Assembly (NCBI GenBank): GCA_003514385.1
Contig: DOQR01000005.1
Coordinates: 95,553-159,552 of the forward strand
Direction of reading: 5' to 3'
Length of the DNA stretch: 64,000 bases
DNA from: Oscillospiraceae bacterium
Lineage (GTDB): Bacteria > Bacillota > Clostridia > Oscillospirales > Acutalibacteraceae
A program made the translations under genes and the position numbers. Under the pieces are notes generated by a model. It saw nothing but the letters and a program-made list of their open reading frames with translations, was not told the origin of the DNA and searched no databases. Below, piece by piece: positions 45,853 through 55,223 of this stretch (positions are counted from its first letter, which is position 1; every line of letters starts with the position of its first letter).

Positions 45853-46824
45853 ATGCAGGATGCTCTTGTCAGTGTGATAGTGCCTGTCTATAAGGTTGAA
45901 AAATATCTTGATGAGTGCTTGAAAAGCATCGTTGGTCAGACATATAAAAATCTTGAAATAATCCTTGTTGATGACGGTTCACCGGATAATTGCCCCTCAA
46001 TGTGCGACAGCTGGGCACAAAAGGACAGCCGCATAAAGGTCATACATAAGGAGAACGGAGGACTGTCTTCTGCGAGAAATGCAGGACTTGATATATCCTG
46101 CGGCAGATTTGTGATGTTTGTCGATTCGGATGATTGGATCGATAAGAATACTGTGCAAAGCCTTTTTACAATCGGCGAAGATGCGGACATTATAATGTGC
46201 GGATTCAGCGTTGAATATGAAGACGGAACGACTTTTCAAGAGAACTCCGGAAATAAAAGACTGGAAGGCTCTGATATACTGGGAGAGTTTATTCTCGACA
46301 ATATTCGACCGGAGGCGTGTGGGAAACTTTATCGATTGGATTTGTTTTCTGATACACGCTTTGATGAAACTATAAAATATGCTGAAGACCTTGATATGAA
46401 TTATCGGCTTATGAAAAAAGCATCAAGGTTTATATCAACAGATGAGGGATTCTATCATTATATCCGTCGTGCGGACTCTATTACTTCTGCAGAGGCAACG
46501 ACCGCACGTGTGAATTTGTATAGGATAACAGAGAAATTTGTTGAATTGAGCGAACCGGATAGTGAGTTGTATGAGAAGAGCATTTCGCGCCATGCGCGTG
46601 TACTTTTTGCAACGCTGTCAAGGTTGTTAAGCAAGGATGAGGAAGACAGTGGCGGAAAAGAGATGGTTGAAGCATTTTTCGGTACGATAGTCAATGAAAT
46701 TCGAAAGTACAGAAAAGATATTGTGAAAAACAAGTACCTTTCGGTAAAATATAAAATTTCAGCAACTATCATTGCTATAAGTCCACGCTTATTTGTATCT
46801 TTAAACGGATTGCTTGGCAGATGA
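45853..46824 (+). CDS. GT2-family glycosyltransferase
   Basis: A 323-residue GT-A enzyme: VSVIVPVYKVEKYLDECLKS, VDDGSPDNCPSMCDSWAQKDSR, SSARNAGLD, MFVDSDDWID. The N-terminal 100 residues are close to those of the preceding gene; the C-terminal half differs, as expected for a changed acceptor. GGAGAG precedes ATG 45853; a TTG upstream lies within the spacer and is less likely. Confidence 0.92.
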   Translation: MQDALVSVIVPVYKVEKYLDECLKSIVGQTYKNLEIILVDDGSPDNCPSMCDSWAQKDSRIKVIHKENGGLSSARNAGLDISCGRFVMFVDSDDWIDKNTVQSLFTIGEDADIIMCGFSVEYEDGTTFQENSGNKRLEGSDILGEFILDNIRPEACGKLYRLDLFSDTRFDETIKYAEDLDMNYRLMKKASRFISTDEGFYHYIRRADSITSAEATTARVNLYRITEKFVELSEPDSELYEKSISRHARVLFATLSRLLSKDEEDSGGKEMVEAFFGTIVNEIRKYRKDIVKNKYLSVKYKISATIIAISPRLFVSLNGLLGR

Positions 46825-46869
46825 GTTGTGTGTAGCGTATTTTGATAAATTTTTGGAGTGATTTGTAAA

Positions 46870-47931
46870 ATGCGGAAACTGCCTGAAGGAATAAGAAAGA
46901 TTCTTGCAAGATTCAGATATTATCTTTATATCTGGAAGCTTATATTTTCAAATGCCTTTAAAAAACTGAAATATAGAGATAAGTTTAAATTTCTTTTGAT
47001 GACCCCGGAACATGGCAATTTGGGTGATCATGCTATTGCCGTAGCTGAAGAGAGCCTTTTTAAAGATTGTTTTTTGTGCGAAATTACGGAGAAAAAGCTA
47101 GGCAGAATATTTAAATATTACAGACATTGCAAAAGTTTAAAATTGCTATTTGGTAAAAGTGATATTCTGTTTCATGGAGGAGGATATATTGGTACTATTT
47201 GGCCTGAAGCAGATGTTTTGCTTCAGAAAATTATAGAACTGTTGCCGGATAATAGAATTGTGATCTTACCAAACACTGTCTTTTTCTCTGATGACGAATG
47301 TGGCAGAGCGTGGCTTGCGGATGCGCGAAAGACATATAATTACAATAGTAATATTACTCTATGCGTACGAGAGAAATTTTCTTATGATAATGCACTTCAA
47401 CTGTTTGATAATCCCCAAAGAGTTAATCTTATCCCGGATATGGTTTTGTCACTTAACAAATGCCGTGAGAGTCAGAAGCGTAGTGATGTAGTCCTCTGCC
47501 TGAGAGAAGATCGCGAAAAAACAATGGATGACGCTCTCGTTGCGGAGATTTACGATTTGGCGCATAATTTATTTGACAGCGTCAAAGAGGCCGATATGTG
47601 TCTTGACCACAATGTGCCTCCCGAGAACCGTAGTGAAGAGCTCGAAAAGCAGTTTGAAATATTCAGACATGCCGAGCTTGTGATAACAGACAGGCTTCAC
47701 GGAATGATATTCGCAGCGATAACCGGAACACCATGTGCCGTTTTCTTCAGCATGAGCCACAAGGTAAAAGGTGTTTATGACTGGTGTTTGTCCGATGCCG
47801 AGTATATACAAAGTGTTGAAAATTGCGCAGATATCGCCGCTTTTTATGAAAAAATCAAAGGCAGAAGCTTCGGCTATGACAATACTGTGTTGAAGCCCTA
47901 TTATGATGAGCTTATTGAAATCATTAAATAA
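46870..47931 (+). CDS. polysaccharide pyruvyl transferase family protein
   Basis: A 353-residue protein of the PS_pyruv_trans family: LMTPEHGNLGDHAIAVAEE near residue 36, FHGGGYIGTIW near 95 and the C-terminal TDRLHGMIFAAITGTPCAVF. Characterised members (EpsO, CsaB types) add a pyruvate ketal from phosphoenolpyruvate to a sugar; the family also contains glycosyltransferase-like members, so the reaction is not certain. GGAGTGA precedes ATG 46870. The gene is A+T-rich. Confidence 0.88.
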   Translation: MRKLPEGIRKILARFRYYLYIWKLIFSNAFKKLKYRDKFKFLLMTPEHGNLGDHAIAVAEESLFKDCFLCEITEKKLGRIFKYYRHCKSLKLLFGKSDILFHGGGYIGTIWPEADVLLQKIIELLPDNRIVILPNTVFFSDDECGRAWLADARKTYNYNSNITLCVREKFSYDNALQLFDNPQRVNLIPDMVLSLNKCRESQKRSDVVLCLREDREKTMDDALVAEIYDLAHNLFDSVKEADMCLDHNVPPENRSEELEKQFEIFRHAELVITDRLHGMIFAAITGTPCAVFFSMSHKVKGVYDWCLSDAEYIQSVENCADIAAFYEKIKGRSFGYDNTVLKPYYDELIEIIK

Positions 47932-47943
47932 GAGGTAGAAAAA

Positions 47944-49488
47944 TTGGCGTCTTCACGTACTGAAAAATCGACAAGAACTGCTATAGCAAGTTTTTTAAAT
48001 TCCACATTGGAAAAAGTGCTGTCGTTTGTCTCGAAAACCGTGTTTATCCATGTGTTCGGGCGAGAAATGCTTGGACTCAACGGCTTATTCACGAATGTTA
48101 TCTCGTTGCTTTGCCTTGCTGACCTTGGCTTCGGTACGGCGATGGCATACAGCTACTATAAGCCGATAGCGGAAAACGACACAAAAAAGATAGCCGCGCT
48201 GAATAAGTTTTACAGCAAAGTTTATCTTATAATAGCAGCGGTTGTCTCCGTTGCGGGCGTTGCGTTTGTCCCGTTTCTTGATTCCTTTGTAAATCTTGAT
48301 CACGAGATAGAGCATATGTATCTGTACTATGCGATAGCTGTATTCAAAACGGTCTGTTCATATCTTTTTGCCTATAAGCAGACACTTATCACTGCACATC
48401 AGCACGGCTATGTTATTTCAAGATACATGTCTGTTAGCAGTACAATTTCTACTATTATCCAAATAGCGATTACATATGTAACGAGAAACTATATCGCTTA
48501 TCTTATGGTTGATGTTGTATTTACCATTATAAACAATCTGATAATTTCGCATCAGGCGAATAAGCTGTACCCTTATATAAAGGAGAAGAGTGAGCCGCTT
48601 CCAAAGGCGGACAGGCGCGGGATATTCAGCAACATGGGTTCGATATTCCTCTATAAATTTTCATCGGTCTTAATAAACGGTACGGACAATTTGCTTATAT
48701 CTAAAATGGTAAGTACGGTTGCTGTCGGCGATTATTCAAACTATCTTATGCCGATAAATATGCTGACCAAATATGCCAGTATTGTATTTTATTCATTCAC
48801 GGCGAGTCTCGGCAATATGATGGTATCTGATAGCAAGGAGAAGCAGTATCGGATTTTTAAAATCATACAGACGATGTCTGCGTGGTTCGGAATAGTTATC
48901 AGCGCATGTACATTTGCGCTCGTTGATGATTTCATAATCTTATGGCTTGGTAAGGATTTCCTTGTTGATAAATATACCGTTTGTGCTATCTGCATCAATT
49001 TTCTTTTAACCTGTCTGCTCTATCCCATATGGATATACAGAGAAGCGGCGGGAATCTATCTAAAGACAAAGTATATAATGACTGTTACAGCAGTTCTCAA
49101 TATAGGACTCTCCATACTCATGGGCAAATGGATAGGCATGGCCGGCATCATTTTTGCGTCAGCAGTTTCAAAACTTTTGACCTATGTCTGGTATGAACCG
49201 ATTATTCTCTTCCGTGATCATTTCAAAAAGTCGGTTTGGGGATATTTTGTCTCGTTCATTGCAACATTGGTTATCAGCTGCGGCGCCGCTTTCGGCGTGA
49301 AGCTGCTTGCCGATATGATTCCTCTCTCCGGCATACTCGGATTTATAGTCAAGGGTATCGTATGCTTTGCGGCAACGAATATTCTTTATTTTCTTCTCTA
49401 TTTCAGAAATCCGTATTTCAAGGAGTTGCTTTTGAGAGTTAAATCGCTTGTCGGCGGTGTTCTCGGAAAATTTAAAAAGGCTAAGTGA
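47944..49488 (+). CDS. Wzx-type polysaccharide flippase
   Basis: A 514-residue membrane protein with about fourteen hydrophobic segments. It moves the lipid-linked repeat unit across the membrane in Wzx/Wzy pathways. The start SSRTEKSTRTAIASFLNSTLEKVLSF and the loop IHVFGREMLGLNGLFTNVISLL fit the polysaccharide biosynthesis protein branch of the MOP superfamily. The start is TTG with AGAGGT nine bases upstream. The next gene follows at 7 bases. Confidence 0.9.
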   Translation: MASSRTEKSTRTAIASFLNSTLEKVLSFVSKTVFIHVFGREMLGLNGLFTNVISLLCLADLGFGTAMAYSYYKPIAENDTKKIAALNKFYSKVYLIIAAVVSVAGVAFVPFLDSFVNLDHEIEHMYLYYAIAVFKTVCSYLFAYKQTLITAHQHGYVISRYMSVSSTISTIIQIAITYVTRNYIAYLMVDVVFTIINNLIISHQANKLYPYIKEKSEPLPKADRRGIFSNMGSIFLYKFSSVLINGTDNLLISKMVSTVAVGDYSNYLMPINMLTKYASIVFYSFTASLGNMMVSDSKEKQYRIFKIIQTMSAWFGIVISACTFALVDDFIILWLGKDFLVDKYTVCAICINFLLTCLLYPIWIYREAAGIYLKTKYIMTVTAVLNIGLSILMGKWIGMAGIIFASAVSKLLTYVWYEPIILFRDHFKKSVWGYFVSFIATLVISCGAAFGVKLLADMIPLSGILGFIVKGIVCFAATNILYFLLYFRNPYFKELLLRVKSLVGGVLGKFKKAK

Positions 49489-49495
49489 AAACAGG

Positions 49496-50446
49496 ATGAT
49501 AAGCGTAATAATCCCCGTTTACAAAGTTGAAAAATATCTTGACAAATGTGTTGAAAGCGTTGTCGGGCAGACATACACCGACCTTGAGATAATCCTTGTC
49601 GATGACGGTTCGCCGGACGACTGCCCCGCCATGTGCGATGCGTGGGCTGAGCGGGACGGACGCATAAAGGTGATACATAAGCCTAACGGCGGTCTCTCGT
49701 CTGCGCGCAATGCAGGACTCGCCGCAGCGTCGGGTGAGTATGTTTTCTTTCTCGACAGCGACGATGCGATATCTGCGGGCTGTATTGAATTGCTTGTTGA
49801 TGCTGCGCGGTGCGATGGCAGCGATATTTGTATTGCGAATGTTGTTAGGATCAACGAAAACGGAGAAATGCTTAAAGCCCCGTCATTTGATTCGGACATG
49901 CTTCTTTCAAAAGGCGGCGTGTTCGAAAACATGGCTAAAAAAGGCTCGTCCGCCTATGTTGTCTCGTGGGGAAAGATCTACCGACGTGAGCTGTTTGACG
50001 GTATATTTTTCCCCGAGGGCAGACTCAACGAGGATGAGTTTACATATTTTCGACTTTTTGACAGATGCAGTTGTATTTCCGTCAGAAAGGATGCCTTGTA
50101 TTTTTATCTCAGCCGGCAGGGGAGCATCATGTCTGAATATACGCCGCGCAGACTTGATGTTCTTGAAGCTCTTGCAATTCAGGCGAAGTTCTTTTCGGAT
50201 CGCGGATTTGACAAGACGGTGGAAGCCGTGCGCCGATATGCCTATGATGCGGCCGTTAATACCCTTCTTGCCAACCGTATCGGCGTGACTGATGAAAGAT
50301 TCAAAACCGCGCTGGGATTTTATAAATCAATATGCCGCCTTTGCCGGGGTGATACGGGCAGGTCGGCTGTCCGCCTGTTTTTTGCGGCGTATCCGTTCAA
50401 TCTTTTTTCAAAACTTCTGCTCAGACTCAAGGGCGTTAAGAGGTGA
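49496..50446 (+). CDS. GT2-family glycosyltransferase
   Basis: A 316-residue GT-A enzyme: ISVIIPVYKVEKYLDKCVES, VDDGSPDDCPAMCDAWAERDGR, SSARNAGLAAASGEY, FFLDSDDAI. It is closely related to the N-terminal half of the GT2 genes at 41493, 44845, 45853 and 50452. The start ATG 49496 has AAAAGG further upstream and ACAGG directly before it, a weaker signal, but the protein then begins exactly as its relatives do. G+C-richer than the block before it. Confidence 0.9.
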   Translation: MISVIIPVYKVEKYLDKCVESVVGQTYTDLEIILVDDGSPDDCPAMCDAWAERDGRIKVIHKPNGGLSSARNAGLAAASGEYVFFLDSDDAISAGCIELLVDAARCDGSDICIANVVRINENGEMLKAPSFDSDMLLSKGGVFENMAKKGSSAYVVSWGKIYRRELFDGIFFPEGRLNEDEFTYFRLFDRCSCISVRKDALYFYLSRQGSIMSEYTPRRLDVLEALAIQAKFFSDRGFDKTVEAVRRYAYDAAVNTLLANRIGVTDERFKTALGFYKSICRLCRGDTGRSAVRLFFAAYPFNLFSKLLLRLKGVKR

Positions 50447-50451
50447 ATTCG

Positions 50452-51396
50452 GTGGATAAACTTCTCAGCATTATCGTTCCCGTCTACAAGGCGGAAAAGC
50501 ATCTTGACAGATGTGTCGAAAGTATACTTTCGCAGACATACGGGAATATAGAGCTTATCTTGGTCGACGACGGCTCGCCGGATGCCTGCCCCGTGATGTG
50601 CGATTCATGGGCAAAGCGCGATTGGCGCGTCAGGGTGATACATAAGAAGAACAACGGCGCGTCATCCGCGCGAAACGCCGGACTCGATATGGCGTCGGGC
50701 GAATATGTCGGCTTTGTCGATGCCGATGATTTTATAGAATCTGATATGTATGAAACCCTAATGCGGAATGCGCTTGAGAACAACGCCGATCGCTCCGGCT
50801 GCGGTTATTTCGATTCTTCACGCCCGAATGAAATTGAAGCTGATGACAAAGTGACGGTGCTCAGCGACAAAAACTCTATAATTGCCTATTCCGCCTGCGG
50901 CAAGCACAACAATGTTTGGCGCTCCGTCTATTCCCAAAAGGCGATAGGGAAGATTCGTTTCGACGAAAGTTTAGTAATCGCCGAGGACTGGCTTTTCAAC
51001 TATGAAGTGAGCAAGAATATTTCAGTGCAGGCAGATACGGATAAACGGCTCTATCATTATGAATCCGCTCCGGATAGCCTCATGAATCGACTCAATGACA
51101 AAAAAGTAATCGACCGCGTATCTGTTCTCGAATATATCTGCGGCAGCGAGTGCGGAAAGTCGCTCGGGCGCAAAGAAACGGCGGATATCCGTATGCGTGT
51201 GCTCATGTTCTGTGCGGAGGAGAGTATGCATTCCGGCATCGACCGCGAGCCGTGGTTCAAGCGCGAGGTCATAAAAAAAATACGCGGCGCCCTTGCGGCG
51301 TTTCTCGGGTGCGATGCTTCGGCGAAGCGAAAGGTAAAAGCAATAATTTTCGCTTTCGCGTGGCCGCTGTATTCCGCCTCGGCGCGTAAAAAATAA
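50452..51396 (+). CDS. GT2-family glycosyltransferase
   Basis: A 314-residue GT-A enzyme: LSIIVPVYKAEKHLDRCVES, VDDGSPDACPVMCDSWAKRDWR, SSARNAGLDMASGEY, GFVDADDFIE. The start is GTG 50452, six bases after AAGAGGTG; the GTG at 50443 lies in that ribosome site. The 3' end turns basic. It forms an adjacent pair with the previous GT2 gene. Confidence 0.9.
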   Translation: MDKLLSIIVPVYKAEKHLDRCVESILSQTYGNIELILVDDGSPDACPVMCDSWAKRDWRVRVIHKKNNGASSARNAGLDMASGEYVGFVDADDFIESDMYETLMRNALENNADRSGCGYFDSSRPNEIEADDKVTVLSDKNSIIAYSACGKHNNVWRSVYSQKAIGKIRFDESLVIAEDWLFNYEVSKNISVQADTDKRLYHYESAPDSLMNRLNDKKVIDRVSVLEYICGSECGKSLGRKETADIRMRVLMFCAEESMHSGIDREPWFKREVIKKIRGALAAFLGCDASAKRKVKAIIFAFAWPLYSASARKK

Positions 51397-51423
51397 AATA
51401 GTAATGCTGATTGGAGGTGTACC

Positions 51424-52287
51424 ATGCACGCATATCTGATAATAGCGCACGATCAGTTTGACCTGCTCGAAAGTCTGCTCAAATGTATTGATGACGAGCG
51501 CAATGACATTTATATACACATCGATTCCCATTCAAAGCTCGATATCGCCGGAATCCAGAATATTCTGCAAAACTCCCGCGTTGAGTTCGTCCCGCGTATC
51601 CATATAAGGTGGGGTGGATTCGATATGGTCAGATGCGAGTATGGGCTGCTCGAAGCGGCGTTTGAGAGCGGGCGCGAATATGACTATGTTCATCTTCTTT
51701 CCGGTGCGGATCTGCCGCTGAAAAATCAGGATGAAATACACCGTTATTTCGATGCGCATAAGGGCGAGGAATTCGTCCATTTCGGCGCACCCGAGCCGAC
51801 CGAAAAGGAACTTGAGCGCGTCAGATATTATCATTTTGCCTCAGGCAGAAGAAACCTTTTTAATCGCTTTATCACGAAGACCGAAACGGTTATCGGCCGT
51901 ATACTCGGGATAAACAGGATAAAGGGCAAGAAGATACAGCGCGGCTCGCAGTGGTTCAGCGTGACGGGCGAGTTTGCAAAATATCTTATCTCGCAAAAAT
52001 CTTTTGTGTTCAGGCAGTTTAAGCACACATATATCCCGGATGAATTTTTTGTTCAGACGGTTATGATAAATTCGGATTTCGCGGCAAATCTGCACAGCAA
52101 GAAGTTCGACGATGACCACGAGGCGTGTCTGCGCTATATCGACTGGACGCGCGGTCACCCGTACACATTCCAATCGGAAGATTATGACGAGTTGATGAGT
52201 TCAGGCTGTCTTTTTGCCAGAAAATTCAGCATCGTTCAGGATGATAAAATAGTCAGGAAGATAACTTCGGCCGTTCTCAACGGCTGA
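51424..52287 (+). CDS. beta-1,6-N-acetylglucosaminyltransferase-like (core-2/I-branching, GT14 type)
   Basis: A 287-residue protein: AYLIIAHDQFDLLESLLKCID at the start, IYIHIDSHSK near 30, VHLLSGADLPLKNQDEI near 90 and the C-terminal IDWTRGHPYTFQSEDYDEL. These are hallmarks of the GT14 branch transferases, which add a beta-1,6-linked GlcNAc or xylose. It suggests that the polymer has a side branch (inference). GGAGGTG precedes the ATG. Confidence 0.88.
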   Translation: MHAYLIIAHDQFDLLESLLKCIDDERNDIYIHIDSHSKLDIAGIQNILQNSRVEFVPRIHIRWGGFDMVRCEYGLLEAAFESGREYDYVHLLSGADLPLKNQDEIHRYFDAHKGEEFVHFGAPEPTEKELERVRYYHFASGRRNLFNRFITKTETVIGRILGINRIKGKKIQRGSQWFSVTGEFAKYLISQKSFVFRQFKHTYIPDEFFVQTVMINSDFAANLHSKKFDDDHEACLRYIDWTRGHPYTFQSEDYDELMSSGCLFARKFSIVQDDKIVRKITSAVLNG

Positions 52288-52302
52288 AAGCGGAGGTTTG
52301 AA

Positions 52303-53445
52303 GTGAAAAAGGTTTACGAAGATTATATTTTTCTTGTCCGCACGGTGCTTGACGGTGCAAGTGCGGAGAATTTCAACGGCGATTTTGAAAGGCTGTTGGT
52401 GATTGCTCGTGCGCATAATATGACAAATATACTGTGGTACGCTCTGCGCGGGAATAGAAATGTTCCGACGAATATCGTCACGGAACTCCAGGGCAGCCAT
52501 AATATGCTCATGTTCAAGTGTGCAAATCAGAAGATGACGCGCGGCGAGCTCGAAAACCTGTTTTCGTCTGCGGGGATAAAGCATATTTTTCTCAAAGGCG
52601 CGGATGTCGCCCAGCTCTATCCGTCCGAGGATATGCGCGAGATGGCGGATATAGATGTCTACGCCGATCTCGACAGCCACGAGAAGATAAAAGAAGTTCT
52701 CACGCAGGCGGGGTACAGCTTTGAAGGGCATAAAGGTCACCATGATGTTTTCCACCGTGATCCGTTTATCTCGGTCGAGGTTCACGAATCCGTGCTCGAT
52801 CATCAGCGCGAGACCGGGCTCGATGGGTATTTTGCGCCGCCGTGGCAACATACAGACGGCGAGGGCTTTGAATATCACTTCGACCTAAGCGACAATTATA
52901 TTTTTCTTATGGGTCATCTGTTCGGCCATTTCCATCAGGGCGGAGTCGGCGTCAGATTCTTTGCCGATATGGCGCTCTATATGAAAAAATATAAAGACGA
53001 GCTCGATTGGGTGAAGATAAACTCCGTCTTTGAACGCTATAATTTGGATGAGGTTATGAGTAATCTCAAGGCTCTCTCGCTCCATTGGTTCGGCGATGAA
53101 CCGGAGAGTAAATTACTCGATGAGATGGGTGAATATGTCTTTGAGTCCGGGAGTTACGGCAAGGCTGCCAATATGGTAATGTACCTTGCAAATGAGGATG
53201 GCAGCAACTCTTTCGCCGCGGCGGTCAGACGAAAGCTGTTTATCTCTTCGTCCGAGATGCGCCGCCGCAGCAGGATAGTTAACAAATTCCCGATATTTTT
53301 GCCGATAGCCTATGCCGTCAGGGCGGTTAAAATAATATTCACTCAGTTCCGAGAGCTTCGTGCGTGGATGCGCGGAGTGAAGGATGCAGACGGCGAGGCT
53401 GTCAAAAATTATAAGGAAATGATGCGCCGTTTTGGTGTAAAGTAA
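52303..53445 (+). CDS. nucleotidyltransferase-like protein of polysaccharide loci
   Basis: A 380-residue protein of the NTP_transf_5 (uncharacterised nucleotidyltransferase, PF14907-like) family. The core is HIFLKGADVAQLYPSEDMREMADIDVYAD near residue 85, where the Asp-x-Asp pair would bind metal. GHLFGHFHQGGVGVRFFADMALYM near 205 is another family block. These genes often lie in polysaccharide or peptide clusters, but their reaction is not established. The start is GTG with CGGAGG upstream. It is the last biosynthetic gene before the length-control pair. Confidence 0.82.
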   Translation: MKKVYEDYIFLVRTVLDGASAENFNGDFERLLVIARAHNMTNILWYALRGNRNVPTNIVTELQGSHNMLMFKCANQKMTRGELENLFSSAGIKHIFLKGADVAQLYPSEDMREMADIDVYADLDSHEKIKEVLTQAGYSFEGHKGHHDVFHRDPFISVEVHESVLDHQRETGLDGYFAPPWQHTDGEGFEYHFDLSDNYIFLMGHLFGHFHQGGVGVRFFADMALYMKKYKDELDWVKINSVFERYNLDEVMSNLKALSLHWFGDEPESKLLDEMGEYVFESGSYGKAANMVMYLANEDGSNSFAAAVRRKLFISSSEMRRRSRIVNKFPIFLPIAYAVRAVKIIFTQFRELRAWMRGVKDADGEAVKNYKEMMRRFGVK

Positions 53446-53531
53446 GAAAAAGTAAAAATAACTTGATAAACCGTGTCGCTGTATGTATAATTATAATGTT
53501 GTATATCCACGATACCGAGAGGGGATTGCTT

Positions 53532-54278
53532 ATGGAAAAACTTAAAACATTTGATGTTGACCTTAAACGCCTTTTCTTTGAAGTTCTCAAAAGGCTCTGG
53601 CTGATATTGCTTGTCGGCATTGTCTGCGGTTCCGGCGTGTTCCTTTATGCCAAGTTCTTTATAACCCCGCAGTATAAAGCGACCGCAACTATTTATATTC
53701 AGAACTACACCGGCGAGAACGACGAAAAGATATATTCATCCGACCTCAGCGCGTCCCAGAACCTGGTTACTACATATCAGGGACTGCTTACGAGCGATAA
53801 TGTTCTCAACAGAGTCAAGGAAAAGCTCGGAGAGAACTACAATGTCGATGCTATACGCGCATCGTTTACCGCCGAGGCTGTTGAGGACACACCCATACTT
53901 AAAATATCCATCAACAACAACGACCCCGAAGAGGCGGCTAAGATAGTCAATGAGATAGCCAAAGTTGCCCCGGACGCCATAATGAATCTTGTTGAGGGAA
54001 GCTCGGTCAAGGTCGTCGACCTTGCACGTGTGCCCGAAGAAATAGCATATCCCTCCTACAAGAAACTCACCCTTATCGGCTGCGTTATAGGTGTGGGACT
54101 CACTCTTGCAATAATCGTTTTGCTCGTTCTCTTCAATTCCTATATCGAGGACGAGGATGATATAGCCAAGCTCTTCGATGCTCCCGTCGTCGGCAAGATA
54201 CCGAATTTCACTCTCTATGACGATAAAGGCGAAAGAAAGAAAGCCATTTTTTCAAAGAAGGGGGGCGCGTCTAAATGA
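53532..54278 (+). CDS. chain-length determinant/kinase activator (YveK/CpsC type)
   Basis: A 248-residue protein of the Wzz superfamily. Two membrane segments (about residues 23-45 and 183-205) flank an extracellular helical part. The short cytoplasmic C-terminus (AKLFDAPVVGKIPNFTLYDD) is the kinase-contact region. GAGAGGGG precedes ATG 53532; a longer frame upstream lacks a ribosome site. Its last 4 bases overlap the kinase gene, the usual Bacillota arrangement of separate activator and kinase. Confidence 0.9.
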   Translation: MEKLKTFDVDLKRLFFEVLKRLWLILLVGIVCGSGVFLYAKFFITPQYKATATIYIQNYTGENDEKIYSSDLSASQNLVTTYQGLLTSDNVLNRVKEKLGENYNVDAIRASFTAEAVEDTPILKISINNNDPEEAAKIVNEIAKVAPDAIMNLVEGSSVKVVDLARVPEEIAYPSYKKLTLIGCVIGVGLTLAIIVLLVLFNSYIEDEDDIAKLFDAPVVGKIPNFTLYDDKGERKKAIFSKKGGASK

Positions 54279-55084
54279 AGCTTATCAGAAGAAAGAATAA
54301 AGTAAGCAGCCACCATTCTCCGTCCGAGCGTAAATATATCCTCGGCGACAACACCAGCTTCATCGTCGACGAAGCATACAACACCCTGCGAAGCAACATC
54401 ATTTTCTCGATGCCCGGCAAGGGCTGCAAGGTCGTCGAATTCACAAGCTGCGGTATGAGCGACGGCAAGAGCATAAATGTGCTCAACACCGCGATAACCT
54501 TTGCCGAGACCAATGTAAAAGTCCTGCTTATAGACTGCGACCTGCGCCGCCCGAATATCAACAGGCTTCTTGCGCGCAAGTCGTCGCCCGGTCTTACGAA
54601 TGTGCTTGTCAACGCCTGCGCTCTTGAAGATGCCATAGTCAGAATAGACGACTATAATCTCGATGTCATATTCTCGGGCTATCTTCCGCCCAACCCCAGT
54701 GAGCTTTTGAGCAGCGAGGCTCTTGCTGAGCTCATGGAGACGCTCAAAGAGAGATATGATTATATATTCATTGACACTCCGCCCGTTTCTGCGGTTATCG
54801 ATGCGGCTGTCATTTCAAAGCATACCAACGGTGCTGTTATAGTTGTCCGTCCCGGCTCGACAAAGAAAGAGGAGCTCGTCAATGTCGTCAGCCAGCTTGA
54901 GTTTGCCGATGCGAAGATAGTTGGCTTTGTTCTCAACTGCGTCGAAGATGAGCACAGCGGATATTACTACCGCGGCAAATATAAGTACAACTACACTTAT
55001 GCCTATGTTCACGGAGCAGAGAGCACAAAGACTGCCAAGAATACAAAGAGCAGTTCCAAAAACGAGCCCCAGAAATCGAAATAA
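54275..55084 (+). CDS. BY-kinase, CpsD/YwqD-type tyrosine kinase
   Basis: A 269-residue cytoplasmic ATPase. Walker A is CGMSDGKS, which lacks the first Gly of the usual GEGKST form; Walker A' is LLIDCDLRRP and Walker B YIFIDTPPVSAV. The C-terminus has the tyrosine cluster for autophosphorylation (SGYYYRGKYKYNYTYAYVHG) followed by a Lys/Ser-rich tail. It controls polymer length and export with the YveK protein. The matching PHP-type phosphatase (CpsB/YwqE) is not in the window. A terminator follows at once. Confidence 0.92.
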   Translation: MKLIRRKNKVSSHHSPSERKYILGDNTSFIVDEAYNTLRSNIIFSMPGKGCKVVEFTSCGMSDGKSINVLNTAITFAETNVKVLLIDCDLRRPNINRLLARKSSPGLTNVLVNACALEDAIVRIDDYNLDVIFSGYLPPNPSELLSSEALAELMETLKERYDYIFIDTPPVSAVIDAAVISKHTNGAVIVVRPGSTKKEELVNVVSQLEFADAKIVGFVLNCVEDEHSGYYYRGKYKYNYTYAYVHGAESTKTAKNTKSSSKNEPQKSK

Positions 55085-55091
55085 AGCTAAG

Positions 55092-55119
55092 AGAGCAGTC
55101 CTTATGGGCTGCTCTTTTT
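55092..55119 (+). terminator. terminator of the main polysaccharide operon
   Basis: AGAGCAG.. / ..CTGCTCT stem with a short loop, then five T. Confidence 0.85.
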
Positions 55120-55150
55120 ATGTGTATTTTGACGAAAATATATAAGACGG

Positions 55151-55179
55151 TGGAAATTGCTTTCATTGTATGGTAAGAT
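55151..55179 (+). promoter_or_regulatory. candidate promoter of the LCP gene
   Basis: TGGAAA, 17 bp, TAAGAT with an extended TGG before the -10. Weak match; supported mainly by its place after a terminator. Confidence 0.4.
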
Positions 55180-55223
55180 AAAAACAGAAAACGCGTATGC
55201 GCGCGAACAAAGGAGAATGTTTC

